From NCBI GenBank assembly GCA_934463165.1, contig CAKSJG010000004.1, forward strand, positions 1 through 64,000: 64,000 bases of DNA, read 5' to 3'. This DNA comes from an uncultured Clostridia bacterium. Lineage in GTDB: Bacteria; Bacillota; Clostridia; UMGS1810. Numbering within the stretch: the stretch's first letter is position 1; each line of letters begins with the position of its first letter. Under the pieces are notes generated by a model. It was given only the letters and a program-made list of their open reading frames with translations, searched no databases and had not been told where the DNA came from. The position numbers were made by a program, and so were the translations under genes. Shown in pieces: positions 26,282 through 36,771 of the stretch.

Positions 26282-28981
26282 TTAATCCTTGTATACAAAA
26301 ACATCATCAATTCCTTTCCATGTCCACCTGAAAGCAACCTTATCGCCTACCGAGATGTCCGCAGCTGTTCCGACACGTGCGGTAACCTTGCGGCCTTTTG
26401 TATCTATTATAGTATACCGTTTAATTACCTGACCGCTGTATCTGAAAAGATACGTTGTCTCTTTTGAGACTCCAGTTTTAATTTTTACGCAAGCGCCGCC
26501 GTCTGTTTCCGTCACTTCACCATATACCATATGAATAACGGTTTCCGGTATATCCATAATGTCTCCGACAGAATAGCTTCCGCTTGCCTTAATAACTTTA
26601 ATACGATAATCGCCCCTATCTGAATTACGCACAAGAACGCGCAATGCGTTAATATGATTTTTTTCATTCTTCATAAAATGAACAACATCACCTACCGCAA
26701 GATCATCGGCTGTTATTCCTTCATAAAAATATTTTTCACCTGCAAACTTATTAACAAAATCATCGGTCATATACAAGGTCTGCGTTCCTCCCTTTGATAT
26801 AACCTTTATATATCTCATATCTTCTCCGTTTGCATCCGTAATTCCGCTTTCGGTAATTACACCTGTCGGGTCATCATCACCGATTGTTTCTCCCGTAACG
26901 GCATATGTAACACGCAAGGCATATTCGGGCAGGCCGTTGCTGTTTACATTGTAAAGTTTAATGTCTCTGAGAGCCCCGTCTCCCAATCCAACGTTTTGTG
27001 CAAGTCTGATGCTGTATAATTCCTCATCGTCTTTGTTATCGGGAACCTGCCAGAAATCAAAACCCCAGTTAAGAGAATAAGCAAAAGCAAGCACGCCGTT
27101 ATATACATTTCTTTCTGTTCTCGGTGCATCGGGATCCTTGTTATAAGTTATTTCCAACGGATATTTTCCGTCTGTATCGTTTATGTTTTCTTTAGGTATG
27201 GCGCAATATATTGCCGTTATTTCTTCATTTGAATTAACTTTATATTTAATAAGCTGATATTCGCCGGAACCGTCACCGCACAGTGAAAGAAAATTTTTTA
27301 TGGCTTGCGTATCATTATTTTTATCGGTATCAAATTTTTTCCCTGTTTTGTCTTCCTTGCCGTATATTTTCAGTTTTTTTGCAACCGTATACCATTTGAA
27401 TTCGCCGTTCGAATCAAATAATTTTATTCCCGTTACTGATTTGCCTATCGATACATCATTTGAACCGATTGAACAAATATATGCTGTTTTAAGTTCATCC
27501 GATGAATTTTGCACCGAAGATCTTGAAGCGGCATACACCCTGTCGGACAAATCGAGATATGCGTCTATTTCCGAACCAAGTTCATAATCATCGGCATTAA
27601 AATGAGAATTCGGATTAACCTCATATTCCGTGCCGTCAATAATTATAATATCATCCTTTAATGAATTTAAAATTCCGGAAACTCTTTTATATTCGCTTTC
27701 AACACGTACTCTGCTTCCTGTTTTAAGCTCGTATATATTAATAATATCCCACTGCTCAAAATCCGATGTTTCCGCGCGTTCACCGTCTATATAAAACTCG
27801 GTATCCTCATTGCTTTCGATATATTCGTTCGACTTGTACAACTCATTATATTTAAAGTATATGCGGCTGTCCGACGAGCTGTCAACAACAAAAACCTTAG
27901 GTTCCCAAACCTTTACCAATTCATATGAACCATCCGAATCCGTATCATACAGATCCATATACCCATTTTTAATGCTTATGTCATCCTTACCGTAAAACGG
28001 AAAATACTGACCGTTTATTAAGACATGAACGGACTTTGAATCAAGTTTTGCCGTCTTAACCTTTTCCTTTACATTATCATAATAAACAATTGTGCTGTCA
28101 TCTGCCGCATTTTCAAAATCCTTAGCTGAAATTTTAAGCATCTTTGCATCGTCCGACGCTTCAGCACTTATAATTTCATCTGTGTTTTTATCATAATAAA
28201 CCTCAATTTCCCTGCCTATAAAATCACGTGCTTTATCTTCACTGTCTTTAAAACTCATACCGTTAATTTTTACAGAGTGTTCTCTGACGGTTGAACCCCC
28301 GTCCATCGTCTCTATATCGGTATCGCTGTTTGCTGTCACAACTCCGGTTGTCTTTATGATACCGCGGTATTCATCTAAAATGCCGACGTCTTTTTTTACC
28401 TCCATGTATTCGCCGCCGAACTCCATTATATCAACATCAGCGCATTCGGTCAAAAGCTCAAACATCTCTCCCACTGTAACAACTTCATGGGTTAAATACT
28501 TGTTTATTTTCAAGGATGAAGCAACACTTACATATCCGTTGGGATAACCACCCTTGGCTGATGCAAGCGGTTCGTATCCGAGCGCTGTGATTACCATTTT
28601 CAAAGCCTCGTTCGCCGATATCGGATCGTCGGGTCTGAAAATTTCGCCGCTTGAAACAATTTTATTTGAAAGCAAAACGCAAATTGCTTTATAATTTTTA
28701 TTTTCCTCACTAACATCCGTAAACGGAATTTCATCGGATACATACCCTGAGGTAGCAAGTCCGAGAAAGCTTGCCAAATATCCTGCAGCATCCCCGCGGC
28801 TTAAATCGGAATCTAAAATCACACTCGTATCATCAGGATTGTATACGCCAAGACCTTCAAGAAGAACAAAGCTTTTATCCGATTCCAAACCGGTGTTTTC
28901 CTTCGAATATACGGGTGTAATAAGCATTGTCATGATTAACACAACGCACGCCACTATTCTCATTGTATTATTTTTAATCAT
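26282..28981 (-). CDS. SLH-domain cell-surface protein
   Basis: 899 residues from the ATG at 28981 (GGGAGG ten bases upstream); an ATG ten codons earlier lacks a site. Signal peptide MIKNNTMRIVACVVLIMTML to VYS. Residues 35-170 carry two SLH units (LSRGDAAGYLASFLGL, FTDVSEENKNYKAICVLL, IFRPDDPISANEALKMVITA), which anchor proteins to secondary cell-wall polymers. The rest is a chain of beta units with acidic loops (YYDKNTDEII, LYDTDSDGSYELVKVWEP) that I cannot assign to a named enzyme family. It is probably a structural or binding protein of the glycan locus. Upstream neighbour: another SLH protein, 22 bases away. Confidence 0.88.
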   Translation of the reverse strand: MIKNNTMRIVACVVLIMTMLITPVYSKENTGLESDKSFVLLEGLGVYNPDDTSVILDSDLSRGDAAGYLASFLGLATSGYVSDEIPFTDVSEENKNYKAICVLLSNKIVSSGEIFRPDDPISANEALKMVITALGYEPLASAKGGYPNGYVSVASSLKINKYLTHEVVTVGEMFELLTECADVDIMEFGGEYMEVKKDVGILDEYRGIIKTTGVVTANSDTDIETMDGGSTVREHSVKINGMSFKDSEDKARDFIGREIEVYYDKNTDEIISAEASDDAKMLKISAKDFENAADDSTIVYYDNVKEKVKTAKLDSKSVHVLINGQYFPFYGKDDISIKNGYMDLYDTDSDGSYELVKVWEPKVFVVDSSSDSRIYFKYNELYKSNEYIESNEDTEFYIDGERAETSDFEQWDIINIYELKTGSRVRVESEYKRVSGILNSLKDDIIIIDGTEYEVNPNSHFNADDYELGSEIDAYLDLSDRVYAASRSSVQNSSDELKTAYICSIGSNDVSIGKSVTGIKLFDSNGEFKWYTVAKKLKIYGKEDKTGKKFDTDKNNDTQAIKNFLSLCGDGSGEYQLIKYKVNSNEEITAIYCAIPKENINDTDGKYPLEITYNKDPDAPRTERNVYNGVLAFAYSLNWGFDFWQVPDNKDDEELYSIRLAQNVGLGDGALRDIKLYNVNSNGLPEYALRVTYAVTGETIGDDDPTGVITESGITDANGEDMRYIKVISKGGTQTLYMTDDFVNKFAGEKYFYEGITADDLAVGDVVHFMKNEKNHINALRVLVRNSDRGDYRIKVIKASGSYSVGDIMDIPETVIHMVYGEVTETDGGACVKIKTGVSKETTYLFRYSGQVIKRYTIIDTKGRKVTARVGTAADISVGDKVAFRWTWKGIDDVFVYKD

Positions 28982-29003
28982 AAAATTATTTCCTCCCAAC
29001 CGT

Positions 29004-30659
29004 TTAATCACGCAAAGCTGAAATCCTATTGATTATTACGGCAGCCATGGCCCTTGTCGCGGTTTCTTTCGGCGCGAACATCCCATTGCCTACACCGTTT
29101 ATAACCGATTTTTCGCTGAGACGCAAAACAGCCTCACGTGCATATTCGGAGCAGTCGTCCATATCTGAATATTTATCAGCTGTATCTGCAATTTCCTGCC
29201 ATGAAATTTTATCTTTTAAATAACGATACAGCATAACGCACATATCCTCACGGGTAATTTTATATCCGACGCCGAACATATCTGCACTGACACCGTTTAT
29301 AATTTGGTTATCAATTGCAGCTTTAATGTAATCAGCGTACCATGCTCCGCCTCCAACATCAATAAAATTAATTTTGTTACCGTCTTCTTTTTTCTGTATA
29401 TTAAACGCTGCGACCATCATTTTAACAAATTCTTCTCTTGTTACATCTCTGTCGGGATTGAAATTTCCTTTTCCGTCACCGGAGAGGATTCCTTTTTCAC
29501 ACATTGCATTAATTGCCGAAACTGCCCACGGCACATTCTTTAAATCGCCGAAATATTCTTTTTCTCCGTTTATTGTACCGTTATCCGTCGGGAAATTCGG
29601 TTCGACTCTTGCGCTGATTCCTCCTCCGCTGCCGCCGACCGACTTCGAACTGTTACCGGAACGTGAATTCAGTGCTTCCGAAACAAGTTTGTCAAAATAT
29701 TGCTTAATCTCCAAAATTCCTTTAAAATCATTTTTGCCTGCAATTGCCAAATAGATATCCTGCTGTTTTTTTACACCGGCAAATTCCGATGTACTCGAAA
29801 TATCAATTCCAAGTTCATCCGCATATTCCTCTACAGCCGCCTTCACGGTGTCTTTTTCGCATTGGTTAATTATCTGTACAAGAATCGCTTTTTTTAACTC
29901 ATCAACCTCATTTTCAGGTGTATAGGTATCATTTAATATATTTAAGCTGAGAGCTTCGGCAAATTTTTTGTCAAGTTTTTTGTATCTTTGAGCAACCTCG
30001 TCATCAATATATAAAAGGCTTTTTTCAAGCGCTTTTTGCTTATCGGATACATTGACTGCACTGTTTAGTTCATATAATGCCGTCATCCTGTTAAACGCAT
30101 ATGTAAGCTCCGTAACTGTTTGATACGGTGCATTTTTCTTAACAACACTCCATACATCACTTCGGCATGCAGTGTATGACGCACTGTCTGTATCTATTGC
30201 AAAAGCCGCACCGTTTGTTTTCATAAATGCCTCATAATCCGAAATACCTTTTGCCTGATCTGCAAGAATTGCATTAAACTGTGCAAGCAAATCTTTATGT
30301 TCGGATCGGTAGTCAAATGTGATTCTATGCCCTTTTGTTCCACAGCCGTCATTGATGTTTACTGTATATGTTCCGTATGGCGCTCCGTCGGGCATACGAT
30401 AGGAGAATCCGATTATGCCCGCATTACTTGCCGACGCACTTGACACATAGCTGATTTCGTTGTCGTAATTTGTCATATTGTCAATATCAACACCGGGATT
30501 TGCCACCGTCAAAAAAGCTTTTTGAGCCCCATCGCAAAGTTCACCGGACACAAATACGGTTTTAGTATCGGGATCGGCAACAGCATTAAATGCAAACGCA
30601 CTCATACCCGACATAATAATTCCGAATGAAACGGTACAGCAAATTATTTTCTTTATCAT
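29004..30659 (-). CDS. Secreted protein with three C-terminal SLH domains
   Basis: 551 residues from the ATG at 30659 (GGAGG eight bases upstream). Signal peptide MIKKIICCTVSFGIIMSGM to AFA. Residues 30-120 look Ig-like (VFVSGELCDGAQKAFLTV). Residues 120-340 are helical. A Ser/Gly linker (RSGNSSKSVGGSGGG) leads to three SLH units: VPWAVSAINAMCEKGILSG, AWYADYIKAAIDNQIINGV and YAREAVLRLSEKSVINGV, each with an R-E-(D/E/F)-type start of the next helix. The middle has no recognised catalytic motif. It may present a binding module or serve as scaffold at the cell surface. Confidence 0.9.
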   Translation of the reverse strand: MIKKIICCTVSFGIIMSGMSAFAFNAVADPDTKTVFVSGELCDGAQKAFLTVANPGVDIDNMTNYDNEISYVSSASASNAGIIGFSYRMPDGAPYGTYTVNINDGCGTKGHRITFDYRSEHKDLLAQFNAILADQAKGISDYEAFMKTNGAAFAIDTDSASYTACRSDVWSVVKKNAPYQTVTELTYAFNRMTALYELNSAVNVSDKQKALEKSLLYIDDEVAQRYKKLDKKFAEALSLNILNDTYTPENEVDELKKAILVQIINQCEKDTVKAAVEEYADELGIDISSTSEFAGVKKQQDIYLAIAGKNDFKGILEIKQYFDKLVSEALNSRSGNSSKSVGGSGGGISARVEPNFPTDNGTINGEKEYFGDLKNVPWAVSAINAMCEKGILSGDGKGNFNPDRDVTREEFVKMMVAAFNIQKKEDGNKINFIDVGGGAWYADYIKAAIDNQIINGVSADMFGVGYKITREDMCVMLYRYLKDKISWQEIADTADKYSDMDDCSEYAREAVLRLSEKSVINGVGNGMFAPKETATRAMAAVIINRISALRD

Positions 30660-30676
30660 CCAAATCACCTCCGCTT

Positions 30677-33253
30677 TTAATAAAGTTTGTACGCATATTT
30701 TTCCAGTGTACTTTTATCAAAATTATACTTTTCGCTATAAATTATTACATTTCCGCTTTCTGTCCACAAAACGTTATAACTTAAATTTTCAAAGGTTTCT
30801 CTGAGCGGCAAATATTTGCCGGACTCTAAATCAATCAATTTTACCGTCGCTTTTGCACCATCACATGAAACCTCTGCTGAGTCACTGTTTGACTTTACCG
30901 TTAATCCGATTGCCTGTGCACATTCAATCGAAATCATAAGTTTTCCGTCAATCACCTTTGGACAGAAAGCTTTTTTGGCATCATACAGTTTATATTCTCC
31001 GCCATGATAAAAACTGATTGAATCCGAACGGATAACCGTTATGTTTCTCTCTCTTGATTCATCTATCAGTTTGGAACGCTCATCAACAAGACTCGGATCA
31101 AGCTTTATCATCTCTTTTTTGTATTCCTCTATTTCCTCATCACTCATTCCGTCTTCTTCATAACCTATTTTTGAAAGTCCGTCACGGTGCATAGAAAACA
31201 TATCATATATCTTTGACTTCTCAAGAAGTGTAAATTTTTTTTCATTCTTGTTTTCAAATCCTATTTCAGAAAGAGACATATTTATATCTCCGGTTTTTGA
31301 ACTGTTTACAAGACATCTTTCAAGAAAAGAGTAATCCTGTGTATCCACTTTTATATTGTTTCTTCCCTCATTCCCTCTTACATAGGTGAAAAAATCGGGG
31401 TTGGTAAATTCCATATTAAATAAATCGGGAAATGTTTTTTTCCAAATATCATTGTCTCCGGCATACGACATTGAAGTATTGTATCTGGCTGCTCCGTAAC
31501 CTGCAATGCCAAAGTTTTGAGGATATGAGATCCATCCGTAATCCGCATCACAGTCAATGAAAATGTTATTGTATATCTTTGTATCAAAGCCGCCGTTTAA
31601 AAAGACTCCCTGCGTTGCGTTCTCAAAAATATTACCGTATATTTGGCTTCCGCTCATCGTGTCGTCCTCATAAATACAGTGGACAAATTTACTTCCGTCA
31701 CGCGGACCTATGTCATGAAAATAATTATATCTGTATACATTGCCGCGCAATGCAAAATTCTGCCCTTCATACAGACATCCCGAGTCACCTATTGAACGGT
31801 TTGTATCATAAAATTCATTGTATTCGACTATGTTGTTTACACCCTGAGGCTGAATTGCCTGATGCTCCGCACCGTGAACCTTGTTTTTTGCAAACATGTT
31901 TCCGACGCCGCTCATTCTTGCAGCTGACGAATAAAGCATTGTCCACAGAGCCCAGTTGTAAAAATGATTATTAATTGCATAATGAGCCGATTCCGTTAAA
32001 AATTCTCTCTGCTCATCGGTGCCCTGAAGACTTATTCCGGAATCCACATCGTGAATTTCCGAATTCACTATACCGCAATTCGTGCCGCCGTCGTATGTAA
32101 CCCCGCCTATGGAATTTTTAATTTCACAGCCGTTTACAACAATATTATTGCAGTTTTTTGCATAAATCGCATATCCGCGCGCACCCTCAACAGACAGATT
32201 TTTTATAACTATGTTATTGGCATTTTCAAGAGAAAAAGCATTTATCCCGTAGCCCATTGTAAGCGAATCGGTATTTATATCGCCGGACGGATAAAAATAC
32301 AGTTTGTTTTCTTCTCTGTCAAGATAATACTCACCGGGTGAGTCAAGCTCTTCAAGCAAATTGTAAATATACCACTTTCCGCCCTCTGTTGTCGGAGAAT
32401 ACGCTCTTATGCCATACTGAAACCCTTGCTTACTGGATATTGTTCTTTTTCTTCTGTCAACCTTGCCGAGATCTGCCGATGAACCTGCCCAGTCATAATA
32501 AAGAGTTCCGAATATTATAGCGTCCTTGGCAGTTGCCCACCTGTCACAGCGTACATCAGGATACGGCAGTGTTATTCCGTTATATCTGTCTGCGTCGGAC
32601 ACAAATGATGACGCACCGGATTTTATAATTTCCGTAACATGCATAAACCCATCGTTCGGATATCTTGCATTTGTCATCAGTTGTCCGCCAAATGAAAAAA
32701 TTGCGGAATAACTGTTTCTCGGAACAGCCGAATTATTACGTGTATATGTACCTCTGTAATATTCCTCACCGTATGTCTCCCTTGTGTACCCTGCCGCACC
32801 CAAATCTGCCACATATACCTTGCCCTTCATTCCGTTAGGCAATCTTTTCAGGACGGCCTCATCATCAAGAAGCTTTATGTATTTGCCGTCAATTTTATCT
32901 CCGCAAACAATCGAAACCTCTTCTTCGTCATATGCCTTCCATGTGACTGTGTATCCGTCTGCAACAGAATCCCGAGTATCAAGTTTTACAGCATCCTCAA
33001 CATTGTAAATTCCGCCGCGCAGTACCACGGTATAATTTTGGTTGGGATTTTTTGCTATCATCGTTCTCAGCTCATCACGTACCCGATCAATTGTTGCAAA
33101 TGGGTTGTCCTTACTGCCGTTGCCGTCTTTTTCGGCGTCAGAGCTTACATACAATATGTTATCTTCGCTTTCATATTCTGCAAATGCCGAAAAAGTAATA
33201 CCGCTTAAGCATATTACCAGCGACAAAAAAACACAAAAAAATCTTTTCAACAT
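30677..33253 (-). CDS. Secreted beta-helix carbohydrate-active enzyme (GH141-like) with stalk-type C-terminus
   Basis: About 858 residues from the ATG at 33253 (AGGAAG upstream). Signal peptide MLKRFFCVFLSLVICLSGI to AFA. The start YVSSDAEKDGNGSKDNPFAT, then VVLRGGIYNVEDAVKLDTRD and FSFGGQLMTNARYPNDGF, follows the pattern I know from GH141 (alpha-fucosidase/xylanase family) and related right-handed beta-helix enzymes. Helix repeats run from about 340 to 600 (NNIVIKNLSVEGARG, NNIVVNGCEIKNS, GSQIYGNIFENATQG). The last 100 residues (DGKLMISIECAQAIGL, KYLPLRETFENLSYNVLW) are a copper amine oxidase N-like stalk domain used for surface display. It probably attacks the polymer outside the cell. Family assignment from memory; pectate lyase-like activity is the alternative. 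Confidence 0.68.
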   Translation of the reverse strand: MLKRFFCVFLSLVICLSGITFSAFAEYESEDNILYVSSDAEKDGNGSKDNPFATIDRVRDELRTMIAKNPNQNYTVVLRGGIYNVEDAVKLDTRDSVADGYTVTWKAYDEEEVSIVCGDKIDGKYIKLLDDEAVLKRLPNGMKGKVYVADLGAAGYTRETYGEEYYRGTYTRNNSAVPRNSYSAIFSFGGQLMTNARYPNDGFMHVTEIIKSGASSFVSDADRYNGITLPYPDVRCDRWATAKDAIIFGTLYYDWAGSSADLGKVDRRKRTISSKQGFQYGIRAYSPTTEGGKWYIYNLLEELDSPGEYYLDREENKLYFYPSGDINTDSLTMGYGINAFSLENANNIVIKNLSVEGARGYAIYAKNCNNIVVNGCEIKNSIGGVTYDGGTNCGIVNSEIHDVDSGISLQGTDEQREFLTESAHYAINNHFYNWALWTMLYSSAARMSGVGNMFAKNKVHGAEHQAIQPQGVNNIVEYNEFYDTNRSIGDSGCLYEGQNFALRGNVYRYNYFHDIGPRDGSKFVHCIYEDDTMSGSQIYGNIFENATQGVFLNGGFDTKIYNNIFIDCDADYGWISYPQNFGIAGYGAARYNTSMSYAGDNDIWKKTFPDLFNMEFTNPDFFTYVRGNEGRNNIKVDTQDYSFLERCLVNSSKTGDINMSLSEIGFENKNEKKFTLLEKSKIYDMFSMHRDGLSKIGYEEDGMSDEEIEEYKKEMIKLDPSLVDERSKLIDESRERNITVIRSDSISFYHGGEYKLYDAKKAFCPKVIDGKLMISIECAQAIGLTVKSNSDSAEVSCDGAKATVKLIDLESGKYLPLRETFENLSYNVLWTESGNVIIYSEKYNFDKSTLEKYAYKLY

Positions 33254-33330
33254 ACACACTTCCTTTCATACCGATTACTTTTTCGGCAGCAATACATTTA
33301 ATTTTCTATATTGCTGCCGAGTTTTAAATA

Positions 33331-34887
33331 TTATTTATTTGTTTTTTTCCATTCTTCAATCTGACGTTTAATTTCAGCAGAAATTTTTTCAATTCCCGCA
33401 AGCTTCATTTTTTCGTCACGTTCCGCAACGACTTTTTTATAGTTCACGGTTCCGACGCCGCCGTAATTCAAATATGAATATTCGCTTTCAACCGCCTTAC
33501 ACTGCGACCACTCAACCTCAACGGGCGAAGTATCAAATGTAAATCCGAGAATAGGTGATTTAATTGCTTCTTCGTTCAAACGTTTTGAATATTCACCGTA
33601 GTCTGCCGTTTGATACTGTGTATTGTAAGTATAGAATGTATTTCCGAGCGACCAATCCGAATATCCGTAATCATTCTCGGATGAACCGGTGTTTGCGGGT
33701 CCCGTAAGTTCAATTGTCATGTCCCCGGTCTTTTTATAATGCTTACCCTCAATACCAAAGCTCAGCAAATTAAGCAAATCCGCTCCCTTTTTGGTATTCA
33801 TAAGAGTTAACAGCTCAAATGCCTTTTCGGGATTAGAACTGTTTGCGGAAACAGCCGTTGCGGTATTTACGGCTCTTGCGTCTATAAAGCCCTTATTTTC
33901 AAACGGAATAATTTTAACTTCCATTCCGTATTTTTTTGAATAGCTTTCTTCGCTGCCTTCAAGATTTTCACAATCCCATATGCAATAACCGTTTTTAACT
34001 CCGACATCTGCCGTGTAACTGTCAAGACCCATTATATCCTGTCTGATATACCCTTTTTTAAACCAATCATTCATTATGTCGTATGACTCAGTCTTTTTTG
34101 ACATATTGTCCTTTCCGTTGTGAAATGTCAGAGTTTCATCATTATTATTTACATAGTCACAATTCGGACCGATAATTGTCTGCTCGAATTGAGTGTGACC
34201 GTATCTTGCCGGAAGAATCCACTGTACGAGATTGGGGGAAATACCTTTTCCGAGTTTGCCCGAATCCTTACATTTTTGCAAAAATTCCTCTATTATTGCA
34301 TAGTCGCCTGCTTCAATAGGCTTATCCGATGTAAATATTGCCTCAAGTTTTTTTGCATTTTCATCGCCCATAAACTCATCATAAAGATCTTTCGGTATGC
34401 AAAATCCCTTAGGAATAGTAACAAGCATTTGCATACACGGCACCGAATAAATTTTTCCGCCAACTTTTTGCAGCGAAAATGCCCAATCCGGAATCTCTTC
34501 TTTCAGTTCTTTGCCTGTCGGTGTTTCGAGTAAATCATCAAGCGCATAATATGCGCCTTTGCGAACTTCCGATAAGTAATCCTGCATGTATCCTACCCAT
34601 GCAAGGTCAACTTTTTCGCCCGAGCTTGCTATGTATCCCCATTTTTCGGCATACTCTGCCGGAGGAATAACTTCAAAATCAACCTTGACGCCGGGCATAT
34701 AGTTTTCAAGCTCTTTGTTAAACTCTGCCCAGACCTCTTCCGAATCCTTCAAAACACCGGGACCCTGAATAATCCACTTAAGCGTAACCTTTTTATCGTC
34801 GCTCTTGCTGCCGCATCCGCAAAAACACGTAAGCAGAATTGCAACGACGGATATTATCGAAATAATCTTTTTTAAATGTAAATTCAT
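33331..34887 (-). CDS. ABC sugar-binding lipoprotein
   Basis: 518 residues. Lipoprotein signal with a cysteine-rich lipobox (ISVVAILLTCFCGCG). The mature part has the family 1 solute-binding fold (TLKWIIQGPGVLKDSEEVW, VDLAWVGYMQDYL, KAFELLTLMNTKKGADLLN). A LipO/DUF3502-like end (VEWSQCKAVESEY, RDEKMKLAGIEKI) is typical of oligosaccharide binders of the LplA type. Many aromatic residues fit sugar stacking. It acts outside the membrane, delivering substrate to the two permeases encoded just upstream. No ATPase gene is nearby; such systems usually share one multitask ATPase encoded elsewhere. Confidence 0.92.
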   Translation of the reverse strand: MNLHLKKIISIISVVAILLTCFCGCGSKSDDKKVTLKWIIQGPGVLKDSEEVWAEFNKELENYMPGVKVDFEVIPPAEYAEKWGYIASSGEKVDLAWVGYMQDYLSEVRKGAYYALDDLLETPTGKELKEEIPDWAFSLQKVGGKIYSVPCMQMLVTIPKGFCIPKDLYDEFMGDENAKKLEAIFTSDKPIEAGDYAIIEEFLQKCKDSGKLGKGISPNLVQWILPARYGHTQFEQTIIGPNCDYVNNNDETLTFHNGKDNMSKKTESYDIMNDWFKKGYIRQDIMGLDSYTADVGVKNGYCIWDCENLEGSEESYSKKYGMEVKIIPFENKGFIDARAVNTATAVSANSSNPEKAFELLTLMNTKKGADLLNLLSFGIEGKHYKKTGDMTIELTGPANTGSSENDYGYSDWSLGNTFYTYNTQYQTADYGEYSKRLNEEAIKSPILGFTFDTSPVEVEWSQCKAVESEYSYLNYGGVGTVNYKKVVAERDEKMKLAGIEKISAEIKRQIEEWKKTNK

Positions 34888-34914
34888 TGTAGAACACTCC
34901 TCATATTATAATTT

Positions 34915-35796
34915 TTATCCTTTTACCGCTCCGATTGTCATACCCTTTGCAAAATATTTCTGAAAAAACGGATAAATCACCAATGCGGGGCCCGTTGCAA
35001 TTACTACCATTGCAAACTTAAGGCTTTCGCTGGGCGTTGTTACCGAATCCGTCATACTTGACGGAACAACATCTGACATCTGTTTGAGAAAAGCTGCTTC
35101 ATTCAAATATTTCTGAAGTAAATATTGAAGTGAAAACAGGTTGTTATTTCTTATATATATCATTGCCGTTGTCCAGTCGTTCCACTTCATGAGCAATGTC
35201 AAAAGTGCAACAGTTGCCAAAACAGGCTTGGAAAGAGGCAAAACAATCTGAAAAAATGTTCTGTATTCACCGGCACCGTCAACCTCTGCAGCCTCAATGA
35301 GAGATGACGGAAGCCCCGCAAAGCTTGATCTTAATATGATAACATAATACGGTGTCACAAGCGATGGCAGAATATATATCCATATCGAATCGCCGAGACC
35401 GAGAATCTGAGTATTTATAATATACGATGCCATCATACCTCCGCCGAATAACATTGTAAAAAATACAATAAATGTTATTACCTTACGTCCGGAAAATCCT
35501 TTTACGGATATCGGATATGCCAGAAGTGACATTATAAACGTTCCGCCGAGAGCAACAGACAATGACGAAAAAATTGTCACTCCGTATGAATTTATCAGCT
35601 GCGTCAGATTAGCAAATACATATTTATATGCATCACAGCTGAACTTTCCCGGTATCAGACTGTAACCGTGCTGTATGATATAGCTCTCATCCGTAAATGA
35701 AATCGAAACTATGTATACAAACGGTATTATAAATGTGAGAGAGAACAGTATAAAAAATACGTTGCAAATTATTGATGTTTTTCTGTTTCTTTTCAT
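34915..35796 (-). CDS. ABC sugar permease (LplC/MalG-like)
   Basis: 293 residues with six membrane helices. The EAA loop near residue 190 reads SLIEAAEVDGAGEYRTFFQI, the coupling helix for the ATPase. It has the MalG-type ending (FFQKYFAKGMTIGAVKG). The ATG at 35796 follows GAGGAT. It pairs with the permease 16 bases upstream. Confidence 0.94.
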   Translation of the reverse strand: MKRNRKTSIICNVFFILFSLTFIIPFVYIVSISFTDESYIIQHGYSLIPGKFSCDAYKYVFANLTQLINSYGVTIFSSLSVALGGTFIMSLLAYPISVKGFSGRKVITFIVFFTMLFGGGMMASYIINTQILGLGDSIWIYILPSLVTPYYVIILRSSFAGLPSSLIEAAEVDGAGEYRTFFQIVLPLSKPVLATVALLTLLMKWNDWTTAMIYIRNNNLFSLQYLLQKYLNEAAFLKQMSDVVPSSMTDSVTTPSESLKFAMVVIATGPALVIYPFFQKYFAKGMTIGAVKG

Positions 35797-35811
35797 TTTT
35801 ATCCTCCTCGC

Positions 35812-36747
35812 CTAAAACATTGCCCGATCGGGATCAATTTTCCGAACAACTGTGTTGACCGCCCAGACTGTAAACAAACCGATTACCGACTGGAACACAC
35901 CGGTTGCCGAAGATATTCCGACGTTACCGCTTCTGAGAGCTCTGTAAACATATGTATCGATTACATCGGTTGTTTCGTAAAGTGCGCCCACATTTCGCGG
36001 AACCTGATAGAACAAACCGAAATCGCCCCTGAAAATATTTCCCACTGCCAATATTCCCAGAATTATCATTGTCGGAACAAGAGTCGGAACCATTATATGC
36101 CATATCTGTCGAATCTTTCCGGCTCCGTCTACCTCTGCAGCTTCAAGAAGCTGCGTATCCATTCCGATAAGAACGGCATAATACATAATGCTGCTCATGC
36201 CTATTCCTTTCCATTCTTTTGCAACAGTCAAAATAAAGGGCCAGAATTTGGCATTTGAATACCATTGTATTTTTTCGCCTCCGAAAGATGCAACTACCGA
36301 GTTTATAAGTCCGTTTTCAGGGCTTAAAAATATGTATACTATATAGCTCACAATAACCCATGACACAAAATGAGGAATGAGCATTGAGGTCTGATAAAAT
36401 TTTATTGCCGTACGCTTTGTAATCTGAAAAAGCAATATTGCCACAAATACAGCACATACCATATCAAGAATGATAAAGAAAGCATTATAGCACAGCGTGT
36501 TTCTCAAAATTCTCACTGCGTCGGCCGATTTAAACAAAAGCTGAAAATTGTCAAACCCCGCCCAAGGGCTGCCCAAAATACCGTCTGCATATCTGAAGTT
36601 TTTAAAAGCTATAATAATTCCGAACATCGGAAGATATGCAAAAAGCGCAAGAACCACCAGACCCGGAATTGTCATTGAAAACAGCTTCAGGTTTTTACTT
36701 CTGTTCAATTTTTTCATTTGTACATTTTTTTTATTCGAAGTTGTCAT
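35812..36747 (-). CDS. ABC sugar permease (LplB-like)
   Basis: 311 residues, six membrane helices, basic N-terminus (MTTSNKKNVQMKKLNRSKNL). EAA loop QLLEAAEVDGAGKIRQIWHI near residue 215. The sequence PWAGFDNFQLLF near residue 65 is typical of LplB/MalF-like oligosaccharide permeases. The ATG at 36747 has GGGAG upstream. Forms the membrane channel with the LplC-like protein. Confidence 0.94.
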   Translation of the reverse strand: MTTSNKKNVQMKKLNRSKNLKLFSMTIPGLVVLALFAYLPMFGIIIAFKNFRYADGILGSPWAGFDNFQLLFKSADAVRILRNTLCYNAFFIILDMVCAVFVAILLFQITKRTAIKFYQTSMLIPHFVSWVIVSYIVYIFLSPENGLINSVVASFGGEKIQWYSNAKFWPFILTVAKEWKGIGMSSIMYYAVLIGMDTQLLEAAEVDGAGKIRQIWHIMVPTLVPTMIILGILAVGNIFRGDFGLFYQVPRNVGALYETTDVIDTYVYRALRSGNVGISSATGVFQSVIGLFTVWAVNTVVRKIDPDRAMF

Positions 36748-36771
36748 TGTTTTTTGCTCCCATAAAAACCT